Below, one piece after another: positions 43,353 to 52,441 of a stretch of DNA of 64,000 nucleotides. The stretch lies in assembly GCF_009905725.1 (NCBI RefSeq), contig NZ_JAAAKV010000008.1, forward strand, positions 62,001 through 126,000. Reading direction: 5' to 3'. This DNA comes from Emticicia sp. CRIBPO. Its GTDB lineage: Bacteria; Bacteroidota; Bacteroidia; Cytophagales; Spirosomataceae. Position numbers and translations under genes: made by a program. Position 1 is the stretch's first letter, and each line of letters begins with the position of its first letter. The notes under the pieces are model-generated. The model ran no database searches. It was given only the letters and a program-made list of their open reading frames with translations, and was not told the DNA's origin.

Positions 43353-44510
43353 TTGAATAATAAACCCACCATATTATTTATCAGCCACGATGCCAACAGG
43401 GCGGGGGCTCAGCTGTTTTTACTGAATATTATGCGGTATTTTAAGGCCGATGGTTTTGGTATTAAATTACTCCTGGTCAACAGCTGGGGGCCGTTAACTG
43501 CTGAGTTTAATGAAGAATTTGAGGTTTTTTATTATTCAAAAAAGAAAGAGGATACCAAAGGGAGATTTTCGTCTTTGCTGAAAAAAGAAAGCAAGTGGGT
43601 GGATGTAATTTCTCTGCTGGCAGACCAACATTCGATAGACATTGTCTATGCCAACACCATAGCTTCAGCCTGTGTGCTTGATGAAGTCAGGGAAAAGATC
43701 AATAAACCGATTATTTCTCACATCCATGAGTTGTCTTATTCACTCAGCCTTTATTCTACAAAAGAGGATTTTGAGAAACTGGATGCCAATTCCCGCAGGA
43801 TCATTGCCTGTTCAAAAGCGGTAGGCGAAAACCTTCATAATAAATACAGCATTGATGAAGACAAGATTGAGGTCGTTCATTCTTTTGTGAACAACTGGGC
43901 GGTGACAGAAATCAGTGAGAATTCTGACTCAGCCGAAATCCGGAAGAACTTTGAAATTCCTGAAGACAAGTTTATTGTGGCTGCCTGCGGAAATGCCGAC
44001 TGGCGTAAGGGACTGGATATCTTTATTCTCATAGCCAACCAGGTGCTGAGAAATGACCCTGGTGTGCATTTCGTCTGGGTAGGGGCCAAGAATGAAGGTG
44101 ACCTTTATAACCATATTATTTTTGATATCGAAAGAATGGGGATTGGTGAGCAGGTTACGCTGATTCCTCCGACTGATAAATCCATAGAAATCATTAATGC
44201 TTCCGATATTTTCCTGGTGAGCTCGCGTGAAGATCCGTTTCCGCTGGTGATGCTGGAGGCCTCTTTGTGTGCGAAGCCTATCGTCGGGTTTGAAAACACC
44301 GGAGGGGCTGCTGAATTCATAGAAGATGATTGTGGTCTGCTTGCTCCTTATCTGGACATTGATCGCATTGCCGATCAGATACTGGCTATTAAAAATTCTC
44401 CTGAAGACCAGCTTAAAATGGGTCAGAATGCCAGGGCAAAAGTGCAGAACTCCTACAATTTTGAGGTTTCTGTCAATAAAATCAAAACCATTCTGGTTGA
44501 TAACCTATGA
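43353..44510 (+). CDS. GT4-family glycosyltransferase
   Basis: A 385-residue GT-B glycosyltransferase. It opens with TILFISHDANRAGAQLFLLN, and the C-terminal half has VAACGNADWRKGLDIFI and the EX7E-type motif SSREDPFPLVMLEASLCAKPIVG, split over two turns, then the end ARAKVQNSYNFEVS. No ATG is near the expected start, and a TTG at 43353, one base after the aminotransferase stop, is used. Sugar donor and acceptor are unknown. It probably builds the glycan exported by this locus. Confidence 0.88.
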   Translation: MNNKPTILFISHDANRAGAQLFLLNIMRYFKADGFGIKLLLVNSWGPLTAEFNEEFEVFYYSKKKEDTKGRFSSLLKKESKWVDVISLLADQHSIDIVYANTIASACVLDEVREKINKPIISHIHELSYSLSLYSTKEDFEKLDANSRRIIACSKAVGENLHNKYSIDEDKIEVVHSFVNNWAVTEISENSDSAEIRKNFEIPEDKFIVAACGNADWRKGLDIFILIANQVLRNDPGVHFVWVGAKNEGDLYNHIIFDIERMGIGEQVTLIPPTDKSIEIINASDIFLVSSREDPFPLVMLEASLCAKPIVGFENTGGAAEFIEDDCGLLAPYLDIDRIADQILAIKNSPEDQLKMGQNARAKVQNSYNFEVSVNKIKTILVDNL

Positions 44511-44511
44511 T

Positions 44512-45087
44512 TTATAACATCCTGAACGTCATTCTGTGATGTTGGGTCGTGCCGTATTCCCTGATGGCTTTTCTGTGGAAAATGGTGGGGTATCCTGCGT
44601 TGGTTTGCCAGCCATAAACCGGAAATTCTGAAGAAAGCTGCTCCATCAACTCATCCCTGTGGGTTTTGGCCAGTATGGACGCCGCGGCGATAGACTGGTA
44701 TTTGGTGTCTCCTTTGATGATACAGGTATGCGGGATTTGCTGATAAGGGTAAAAGCGGTTGCCGTCTACCAGCAAATGTTCAGGACAGGTGTGCAGAAGT
44801 TCCACTGCCCGGTGCATGGCCAGAATGCTGGCTTTCAGAATGTTGATCTGGTCAATCTCATGATTACTGGCAGAGCCCACAGCCCAGGCAATAGCGTCTC
44901 TCATGATTTCTTCTCTCAGTTGATTTCTTTCCGACTTCAGAAGTTGCTTGGAATCGTTCAGGGCAGGGTTTTCGTAGCCAGGTGGTAAAATTACAGCCGC
45001 TGCTACCACAGGGCCTGCCAGGCAGCCTCTGCCGGCTTCATCAAGCCCGGCTTCTACAAAATCCCGGTTAAAGAAAGGTAATAACAT
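44512..45087 (-). CDS. rnhB: Ribonuclease HII
   Basis: RNase HII cuts the RNA strand of RNA-DNA hybrids and single ribonucleotides in DNA. From the preferred ATG at 45087 the product has 191 residues, with the catalytic AGLDEAGRGCLAGPVVAAAV (in parts), LVDGNRFYPY for the third acidic position and ASILAKTHRDELM. An ATG at 45108 would add seven residues. It converges with the glycosyltransferase gene, with a 1-bp gap. Confidence 0.95.
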   Translation of the reverse strand: MLLPFFNRDFVEAGLDEAGRGCLAGPVVAAAVILPPGYENPALNDSKQLLKSERNQLREEIMRDAIAWAVGSASNHEIDQINILKASILAMHRAVELLHTCPEHLLVDGNRFYPYQQIPHTCIIKGDTKYQSIAAASILAKTHRDELMEQLSSEFPVYGWQTNAGYPTIFHRKAIREYGTTQHHRMTFRML

Positions 45088-45173
45088 AAAATAAGAAATA
45101 GTTGACACAAAAATCGTAAGTTTTCCTGTGTTTATTCCGGATCAGCCGGAGAGAAAACGGAAAATTTTAAAGA

Positions 45174-45208
45174 CAAAAAAAGCACGCTTCTGAAAAGCCT
45201 GCTTTTTT
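45174..45208 (-). terminator. Bidirectional terminator between rnhB and glgB
   Basis: AAAAAAGCA-C-GCTT pairs with AAGC-C-TGCTTTTTT around CTGAA. The A-run on one side and T-run on the other allow termination in both directions. It lies 16 bp past the stop of glgB, which is read toward it on the minus strand. Confidence 0.75.
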
Positions 45209-45224
45209 AATATAGATCTGACAA

Positions 45225-47174
45225 TCAGGCCAGTTTCAGGATAACACCTGCCAGGGGAGGAAGGGTTACTTCTACAGATTGAGCAAAACCATGGCAAGGC
45301 ACATCAGAGGTGTGCAATACAGGGTTCGAAATCCCTGAACCCCAGTACTGACCCAGGTCAGAGTTAAAGATTTCCTGGTAGCTTCCTTTTTCAGGCACAC
45401 CAATCCTGTACTGATGACGCGGCAAAGGCGTGAGATTAAGAAGGACCAGAAGGTTTTCCTTGCTGTTGAGCCCTTTCCTGGTATAATACAATACGCAGTT
45501 TTCACGGTCCGAAGTATCAAGCCACTGGAACCCTTCAGGACTGAATTGTTTGTCGGATAAGGCCGGCTCTGATCTGTAAACCCTGTTGATGTCTGAAACC
45601 ATCGATTTTACGCCTCTGTGGCTGTCGTGTTCCAGTAAATTCCAGTCAAGGCTTTGTTTGAAGTTCCACTCAGCCCTCTGACCGAATTCGGCCCCCATAA
45701 ACAGCAGTTTTGTGCCGGGATGGGTATACATATAGGTATAAAGCAACCGGAGGTTGGCGAATTTTTTCCAGTCGTCGCCTGGCATTTTGTCCAGAAGAGA
45801 GCCTTTGCCGTACACTACTTCATCATGCGACAGCGGCAGCATAAAGTTCTCAGAAAAAGCATAAACAGTACTGAAGGTCAGGTCGTCCTGGTGCCATCTT
45901 CTGTACATCGGGTCTTTCGCAAAATAGCGAAGGGTGTCGTTCATCCAGCCCATCATCCATTTCATGCCGAAACCAAGACCTCCGGTATAAACCGGTCTTG
46001 AAACCCCCGGAAATGCCGTTGATTCCTCTGCAATGGTCTGAACATCAGGATAGTTCTTATAAATCTCCTCATTTAATTCTTTGAAAAGGGAAATAACTTC
46101 GAGGTTTTCGCGTCCTCCGAAGACATTGGGTACCCATTCGCCATGATTTCTTGAATAATCGCGATAGAGCATCGAAGCTACGGCATCTACACGTAAGCCG
46201 TCGACATGGAACCTGTCAAGCCAGAAAAGGGCATTGCTGATCAGAAATGAACGTACTTCAAAACGGCCGTAGTTAAAGATGTAACTTTTCCAGTCCGGGT
46301 GATAGCCTTCCCTCGGATCTTCATGCTCATAAAGGGCCGACCCGTCAAAACGGTACAGTCCGTGGGCATCTCCAGGGTAGTGAGAAGGAACCCAGTCCAG
46401 GATCACCCCGATGTCATTCTTATGCAGTTCTTCTACCAGGTACATGAAATCCTGAGGGGTGCCGAAACGGCTGCTGGCCGCAAAATACCCGGTGATCTGA
46501 TATCCCCATGAGGGTTCGTAAGGGTGCTGCATGACCGGCATAAACTCGACGTGCGTAAAGCCGGTTTCTTTGATATATGGTACAAGCGTTTCCGCGATTT
46601 CGCGGTAACTCAGCCTTCTTTCATTATCAGACGGATCACGTTTCCATGAACCGAGATGTATTTCATATACGGACATAGGTGCATTCAGGGCATTGTGCTT
46701 TTTGCGTTTGCCAAGCCAGTCTGAATCTGTCCATTCATACCAGGTATCCCAGATGACAGAGGCGGTTTTCGGGGACTCTTCCCATCTAAGGGCAAAAGGG
46801 TCACCTTTTTCCAGTTCCTGACCTCCGATATTTGATTTGATGAAATATTTATATACCTCTCCGTTGCCTATATTGGCAACCCAGCCTTCCCAGATGCCCG
46901 AACCGTCCCACCGCGGCTTGAGCGGATGTGAGCCTTTTTCCCATCCGTTGAAGTTACCTATTACAGAAACCGAATTGGCATTGGGAGCCCAAACCGCAAA
47001 GTACGTGCCGATTACCCCTTGATTTTCAAGTACATGCGAGCCCAGTTTTTCATAAAGACGATAGTGTTTTCCGGATTTGAAAAGACTGATATCGAAATCG
47101 GTGAAAAGTGAATAAGGTTCAACATTCATAAAAGAAATCTGTGCTTCAGGCCCGGTTGTCTGTTTCTTACTCAT
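45225..47174 (-). CDS. glgB: 1,4-alpha-glucan branching enzyme
   Basis: GlgB adds alpha-1,6 branches to glycogen. The 649-residue product has a CBM48 domain (about residues 28-115, with FAVWAPNANSVSVIGNFNGW) and a GH13 barrel. The barrel has the nucleophile in VDGLRVDAVASMLYRDY, the acid/base in IAEESTAFPGVSRP and the transition-state Asp in LSHDEVVYGKGSL. The extra N-terminal domain of E. coli GlgB (728 residues) is missing, as in many bacteria. It is a single gene with its own terminator. Confidence 0.96.
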   Translation of the reverse strand: MSKKQTTGPEAQISFMNVEPYSLFTDFDISLFKSGKHYRLYEKLGSHVLENQGVIGTYFAVWAPNANSVSVIGNFNGWEKGSHPLKPRWDGSGIWEGWVANIGNGEVYKYFIKSNIGGQELEKGDPFALRWEESPKTASVIWDTWYEWTDSDWLGKRKKHNALNAPMSVYEIHLGSWKRDPSDNERRLSYREIAETLVPYIKETGFTHVEFMPVMQHPYEPSWGYQITGYFAASSRFGTPQDFMYLVEELHKNDIGVILDWVPSHYPGDAHGLYRFDGSALYEHEDPREGYHPDWKSYIFNYGRFEVRSFLISNALFWLDRFHVDGLRVDAVASMLYRDYSRNHGEWVPNVFGGRENLEVISLFKELNEEIYKNYPDVQTIAEESTAFPGVSRPVYTGGLGFGMKWMMGWMNDTLRYFAKDPMYRRWHQDDLTFSTVYAFSENFMLPLSHDEVVYGKGSLLDKMPGDDWKKFANLRLLYTYMYTHPGTKLLFMGAEFGQRAEWNFKQSLDWNLLEHDSHRGVKSMVSDINRVYRSEPALSDKQFSPEGFQWLDTSDRENCVLYYTRKGLNSKENLLVLLNLTPLPRHQYRIGVPEKGSYQEIFNSDLGQYWGSGISNPVLHTSDVPCHGFAQSVEVTLPPLAGVILKLA

Positions 47175-47497
47175 AGGGTAAAGTAGATGTTAAAGGTTGA
47201 TTTAATTAATGGTTTGATTGTCGTTCTCCAAAGTACGCTGATGCAACCGGAGGCAAATTAAGAAAAATGAAACAAAAAGTAATGGTTCAAATGAAATTAT
47301 ATTTACTGAATGATAAAGGGTTGATTCGCGTTGAAATAAAGAGGTCCGGTGAATTTCGGACAGATCGTTGTCTTTCATGCTTTTAAGATCAGCGGGGCCT
47401 TTTATGAGCGGATGAAATTCAGTCTCAGAAGAGGGGATTGGCAGGTTTTCTGACATTTTTCAACGTATTTTTTATGGATTTTGATTGTTAAATTGAT

Positions 47498-47505
47498 TAT
47501 ATTTG
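47498..47505 (+). promoter_or_regulatory. Candidate gltB promoter -7 box
   Basis: TATATTTG matches TAnnTTTG. If it is the gltB promoter, the leader is about 330 bases. The -33 region has TTTATGG instead of TTG at the ideal place. AT-richness makes chance matches likely here. Confidence 0.3.
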
Positions 47506-47747
47506 GTGAGTGTGAACATATGATGACAAAATGTTGATACAGACTGCACAAAAACTTAACAAACGGCCTGATTTTTTTTGCACTATTGAGCCGTAAAACA
47601 CTTTTGAATTGTATAATTTCAATAGAATTTATTATTTAATTCACAAGTTTTCGCCGCTTGCATAAAATTTGGTTTATTGTGTATTAACCATTTAAAATTA
47701 TTATTAAATTGCGAGGCTACTTTTATAATATACTTAAAAATAGCGAA

Positions 47748-47778
47748 AATCAGAATTTTTTGTAAGTGATTTCTGATT
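47748..47778 (+). promoter_or_regulatory. Hairpin in the gltB leader
   Basis: AATCAGAA (47748-47755) and TTCTGATT (47771-47778) are perfect 8-bp arms with a 15-base loop, ending 64 bases before the gltB ATG. It may be a regulator binding site on DNA or an RNA stem. Confidence 0.4.
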
Positions 47779-47842
47779 ATACAAAAGAAGAATCTTGCAA
47801 AACAAAAGAGTACAATATAATTATCATTTAAAAGGTAAAAAA

Positions 47843-50800
47843 ATGATTGAAATTCAAGAAAATCCTGGCCTTTACCATCCAGACTTCGAGCATGATGCCT
47901 GTGGCATCGGATTCAGAGCTCATCTCAAGGGAAGAAAATCACATCAGATTGTAGCGGATGCTATCGTGATGCTCGAGAGGATGGATCACCGCGGAGCATG
48001 CGGTTGTGACCCGAACACTGGTGACGGAGCGGGAATTCTTATACAAATTCCCCATGAATACCTTTTAGACGAATGCAGGAAGACCGGATTCAAGCTTCCG
48101 GCCCTGGGTAATTATGGTTTGGGGATGATCTTTTTTCCTCATGATGAGAAAGAAAGAGAAGAGTGCAGAGAGATTCTGAACCGCAAAATTGAGAAATTCG
48201 GCATGGAGTTGCTGGGTTATCGTAAGGTTCCTACTCAAAACGAAACACTGGGCGAAGGATCCGGTTCTGTTGAGCCGTGGGTTGAGCAGGTGTTTATTAA
48301 AAAACCTTTTGACCTGACGGACGACATCAGCTTTGAAAGAAAGCTTTATGTCTTAAGGCAATATGCCACCAGGATCATCAGGGAGTCTGTTTTGGGAGCC
48401 GTAGAGCATTTTTATTTCTCCTCACTTTCCTGTCGTACTGTATCCTATAAAGGACAGTTGACTACCAATCAGTTGAAATATTATTTCCCTGATCTTACCA
48501 ACAAGAATGTGGTTTCTGCATTCGCCATTGTACACTCAAGATTCTCAACCAACACTTTCCCATCCTGGAAACTGGCCCAACCTTTCAGATATATCGCTCA
48601 CAATGGTGAGATCAACACCGTAAAGGGTAACGTGAACTGGATCAGGGCGGCTGAAAGTACTTTCTACTCTGAGTTTTTTACGGAAGAAGAAATGAACATG
48701 ATTCTTCCGATCTGTGATAAAGGCAATTCTGATTCAGCTCAGCTGGATAACGCCATTGAGCTTCTGTACCTGTCGGGCAGATCGCTTCCGCATGTGATGA
48801 TGATGCTGGTGCCCGAAGCCTGGGACGGTAACGACCAGATGGATCCGAACAGAAAAGCATTCTACGAATACCATGCGGCCATAATGGAGCCGTGGGATGG
48901 TCCTGCTTCTCTTTCTTTCACTGACGGAAAGATTGTGGGTGCCACACTGGACAGGAACGGTTTGCGTCCGTCAAGATACTGGGTTCTGAATGACGACACG
49001 GTGATCATGGCTTCTGAAGCCGGGGTATTGGATGTTGATCAGTCGAAAGTCGTATCAAAAGGCCGTTTGCAACCGGGCAAAATGTTCGTGGTTGACATGG
49101 AACAGGGAAGAATCATCCCCGATGAAGAATTAAAAGCTGAAATTTGCTCAAGACAACCTTATCAGGAATGGTTAGACGAATACAAAATTAAGATTGCAGA
49201 ATTGCCTGATTCTATCAGGCCATATACCAAATATGACAGTGCGGCCCTTTTGAAACGCCAGATTACCAACGGATACACTTCAGAAGACCTGAGGATGATT
49301 CTCGGACCAATGGCCTCATCAGGTAAAGAAGCGATCGGCTCTATGGGTATTGATACCCCTCTGGCCATCCTTTCTGAGCAAAGCCAGCATATCTCCTATT
49401 ATTTTAAGCAGTTGTTTGCCCAGGTAACCAACCCGCCGATCGATTCGATCAGAGAGCGTTCTATCATGTCGCTGATCTCATTCGTGGGTTCGGCTGAGAA
49501 CATCCTGACAGAATCGCCATTGCACTGCCGCCAGGTGCAGCTGGAGCAACCTGTACTGACCATCAAAGAGTTTGATAAACTCAGATTTGTGGATCACCAG
49601 GGTTTCCAGGCCAAAACGATCAATACTTACTTCAATGCTCATCATGAAAATCCGGGCAAATCACTTGAATTTGCTTTGGAAAGGATTTGCAGGTATGCTG
49701 CAGATGCCATTTATGATGGTTTTGAAATCCTGATACTTTCTGACAGGGCTATTGACTCTGACCATGCTCCGGTGCCTTCATTGCTGGCTACTGCGGCCGT
49801 TCATCACTACCTGATCAAAAAAGGTCTGAGAGGTAAAGTCGGTATCCTCGTAGAGTCAGGCGATGTATGGGAAACCCATCATTTTGCTACGCTGATCGGT
49901 TATGGTGCTTCCGGAATCTGTCCTTACATGGCTTTCGAGACCATTTCGGACATGAACAAAAGAGGCCTGATCGAAGGTGAAGAGCTTAAAGATGAAGTAT
50001 TACACAAAAACTATATCAAAGCGGTAGACAAAGAATTGCTGAAGATCTTCTCTAAAATGGGAATTTCGACGCTTCAGTCATACCAGGGAGCTCAGATCTT
50101 CGAATGTATCGGTCTGAACCAGACGGTGGTAGATAAGTTCTTTACCGGAACGGTTTCAAGAATCGGTGGCCTTGGATTGGGTGATATCGCGAAAGAGTGT
50201 CTTGTCAGACATTTTGTGGCTTACCCTAAAGTGCCTGTGGAAAGTGTGAAAAGACTGGAAGTAGGTGGGGTTTACCAATGGAAACAAAGAGGAGAGAAGC
50301 ACCTTTTCAACCCGGATTCGATACACCTTTTGCAGCAGTCAAGCCGCGTGGGTGAAAAAGACCAGGAAAAAGGATACGAAATATTTAAAAAATATTCTAA
50401 ACTGATGAACGAACAAAGCGAGCATGCTCTGACTTTGCGTAGTTTACTTCAGTTTAAAAAAGGAAACCCTGTTTCGATTGACGAGGTAGAACCGATTGAA
50501 TCGATCCTTAAGAGATTTGCCACCGGTGCGATGTCATTCGGTTCGATTTCATGGGAAGCTCACACCACGCTGGCTATTGCGATGAACCGTATCGGCGGAA
50601 GATCGAATTCAGGCGAAGGCGGGGAAGATGAAATCAGGTACCAGGTCAGGGAAAACGGAGATAATCTTTCTTCAAGCATCAAACAGGTGGCTTCAGGCAG
50701 GTTCGGGGTAACTTCTTACTACCTGACCAATGCCAAAGAACTTCAGATTAAAATGGCACAGGGAGCCAAGCCTGGTGAAGGTGGACAGCTGCCGGGACAT

Positions 50801-52399
50801 AAAGTAGACGACTGGATCGGAAGGGTAAGACACTCTACACCGGGTGTAGGTCTGATCTCACCACCTCCTCACCATGACATTTATTCTATTGAGGACCTGG
50901 CCCAGCTGATCTTTGACCTTAAAAACGCTAACCGTGCAGCCCGTATTTCTGTTAAACTGGTATCAGAAGCAGGTGTGGGTACTGTAGCAACCGGTGTGGC
51001 CAAGGCTCATGCGGACGTGGTGCTTATTGCAGGACACGACGGGGGTACGGGAGCTTCTCCTTTATCGTCTATCCGTCACGCAGGTTTACCATGGGAGCTT
51101 GGACTGGCTGAAACGCACCAGACTTTGGTTAAAAACAAACTGAGAGGCAGAATCACTGTACAATCAGACGGTCAGATCAGGACAGGACGCGATATCGTTA
51201 TTGCGGCCCTTCTGGGAGCTGAGGAATTCGGGGTGGCTACAGCTGCTTTGGTGGCCGTGGGTTGTATCATGATGAGAAAATGCCACCTGAATACCTGTCC
51301 GGTGGGTGTGGCTACACAGAACAAAGAACTAAGAGCCCTGTTCAGCGGAAAACCTGAGCACGTGGTGAACATGTTCCAGTACCTGGCCAGGGAAGTAAGA
51401 GAAATCATGGCAGAACTTGGATTCAGAACCATCAATGAAATGGTAGGGCAGGTTCAGATGCTTGAGAAGAGAACAGATATCAATAACTGGAAGTATAAGA
51501 GCCTTGATTTGTCAAGAATCCTGCACAGAGAAGCCTCTGACCTGGATGTGGCACAATACAAGCAGGAAGAACAGGATCACGGCATCGACGGCGTGCTTGA
51601 CTTCCGGATGATTGAGGACGCTAAGGCGGCCCTTGAAAATCAGACTAAAGTTTCTTCTGAATACGTGGTAAATAACCTGAACAGGTCTATCGGTGCGATG
51701 TTGTCTAACGAAATCTCTAAGGTTTATAACGGAGAAGGCCTGCCTGCAGGAACCATTCACAATAAATTCAGGGGTACGGCCGGACAATCTTTCGGAGCGT
51801 TCTCAACCAAAGGTTTGAAATTCGAACTGGAAGGCGATGCCAACGATTACTTCGGAAAAGGCCTTTGCGGTGCTGAACTGATAGTTTATCCTGACAGAAA
51901 GGCAACTTTCAAGGCAGAAGAAAACATGGCGGTTGGTAACGTTTCCTTCTATGGAGCTACCTCAGGCGAAGCCTTTATCAAAGGAATGGCCGGGGAGCGG
52001 TTCTGTGTGAGAAACTCGGGTGCAAGAGTAGTAGTAGAAGGCGTGGGTGACCATGGATGTGAATATATGACAGGCGGTTTGGTTGTTATTTTAGGAAAAA
52101 CCGGCCAGAACTTTGCGGCAGGAATGAGCGGCGGTATTGCTTATGTTTACGATCAGGCAGATGATTTCGATTCAAAATGTAACAAGGAAATGGTGGATCT
52201 GGATGAGCTTCAGGATGATGATTTTGATGTTTTGAAAGGCATGATTACCAAGCATTTGAATGCAACCCAGAGTGAGGTTGCTGCGAGAATACTGGCTGAC
52301 TGGGAAAATGAGGTTGCTAAATTTGTCAAGGTAATGCCGACAGATTACAAGAACATTTTGCTGGAACGTAAAAAGCAGGCTGAAAACGTTGCTGCCTGA
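47843..52399 (+). CDS. gltB: Glutamate synthase large subunit
   Basis: GltB converts glutamine and 2-oxoglutarate to two glutamates. The start is ATG 47843, preceded by AAAGGT, one of few Shine-Dalgarno-like sites here; an upstream in-frame TTG adds 16 unlikely residues. The 1518-residue product has Cys20 (HDACGIGF) as N-terminal nucleophile after propeptide removal. A class II amidotransferase domain runs to about residue 430, followed by the FMN-binding synthase domain, with MMRKCHLNTCPVGVATQ for the 3Fe-4S cluster, and a C-terminal beta-helix with GGLVVILGKTGQNFAAGMSGG. gltD follows after 42 bp. Confidence 0.97.
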   Translation: MIEIQENPGLYHPDFEHDACGIGFRAHLKGRKSHQIVADAIVMLERMDHRGACGCDPNTGDGAGILIQIPHEYLLDECRKTGFKLPALGNYGLGMIFFPHDEKEREECREILNRKIEKFGMELLGYRKVPTQNETLGEGSGSVEPWVEQVFIKKPFDLTDDISFERKLYVLRQYATRIIRESVLGAVEHFYFSSLSCRTVSYKGQLTTNQLKYYFPDLTNKNVVSAFAIVHSRFSTNTFPSWKLAQPFRYIAHNGEINTVKGNVNWIRAAESTFYSEFFTEEEMNMILPICDKGNSDSAQLDNAIELLYLSGRSLPHVMMMLVPEAWDGNDQMDPNRKAFYEYHAAIMEPWDGPASLSFTDGKIVGATLDRNGLRPSRYWVLNDDTVIMASEAGVLDVDQSKVVSKGRLQPGKMFVVDMEQGRIIPDEELKAEICSRQPYQEWLDEYKIKIAELPDSIRPYTKYDSAALLKRQITNGYTSEDLRMILGPMASSGKEAIGSMGIDTPLAILSEQSQHISYYFKQLFAQVTNPPIDSIRERSIMSLISFVGSAENILTESPLHCRQVQLEQPVLTIKEFDKLRFVDHQGFQAKTINTYFNAHHENPGKSLEFALERICRYAADAIYDGFEILILSDRAIDSDHAPVPSLLATAAVHHYLIKKGLRGKVGILVESGDVWETHHFATLIGYGASGICPYMAFETISDMNKRGLIEGEELKDEVLHKNYIKAVDKELLKIFSKMGISTLQSYQGAQIFECIGLNQTVVDKFFTGTVSRIGGLGLGDIAKECLVRHFVAYPKVPVESVKRLEVGGVYQWKQRGEKHLFNPDSIHLLQQSSRVGEKDQEKGYEIFKKYSKLMNEQSEHALTLRSLLQFKKGNPVSIDEVEPIESILKRFATGAMSFGSISWEAHTTLAIAMNRIGGRSNSGEGGEDEIRYQVRENGDNLSSSIKQVASGRFGVTSYYLTNAKELQIKMAQGAKPGEGGQLPGHKVDDWIGRVRHSTPGVGLISPPPHHDIYSIEDLAQLIFDLKNANRAARISVKLVSEAGVGTVATGVAKAHADVVLIAGHDGGTGASPLSSIRHAGLPWELGLAETHQTLVKNKLRGRITVQSDGQIRTGRDIVIAALLGAEEFGVATAALVAVGCIMMRKCHLNTCPVGVATQNKELRALFSGKPEHVVNMFQYLAREVREIMAELGFRTINEMVGQVQMLEKRTDINNWKYKSLDLSRILHREASDLDVAQYKQEEQDHGIDGVLDFRMIEDAKAALENQTKVSSEYVVNNLNRSIGAMLSNEISKVYNGEGLPAGTIHNKFRGTAGQSFGAFSTKGLKFELEGDANDYFGKGLCGAELIVYPDRKATFKAEENMAVGNVSFYGATSGEAFIKGMAGERFCVRNSGARVVVEGVGDHGCEYMTGGLVVILGKTGQNFAAGMSGGIAYVYDQADDFDSKCNKEMVDLDELQDDDFDVLKGMITKHLNATQSEVAARILADWENEVAKFVKVMPTDYKNILLERKKQAENVAA

Positions 52400-52441
52400 T
52401 AAGTTTAATTTTGGTTTAATTTTAATGTACAACAAAATATC

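Larger units (their letters stand above)
47175..47842. other. AT-rich 668-bp spacer between glgB and gltB
   Basis: No convincing gene is present. The first 280 bp (next to glgB) hold an 84-codon minus-strand frame without recognisable features, which I reject. The rest is very AT-rich. It contains a possible promoter box at 47498-47505 and an 8-bp hairpin at 47748-47778, giving a potential gltB leader of over 300 bases. I recognise no known riboswitch. Confidence 0.6.

Noticed and set aside
47202-47456. 84-codon minus-strand frame upstream of glgB
   Set aside because: No recognisable motif, no start signal, a single hydrophobic stretch near the end and AT-rich surroundings; a tiny membrane protein cannot be excluded, but support is lacking.
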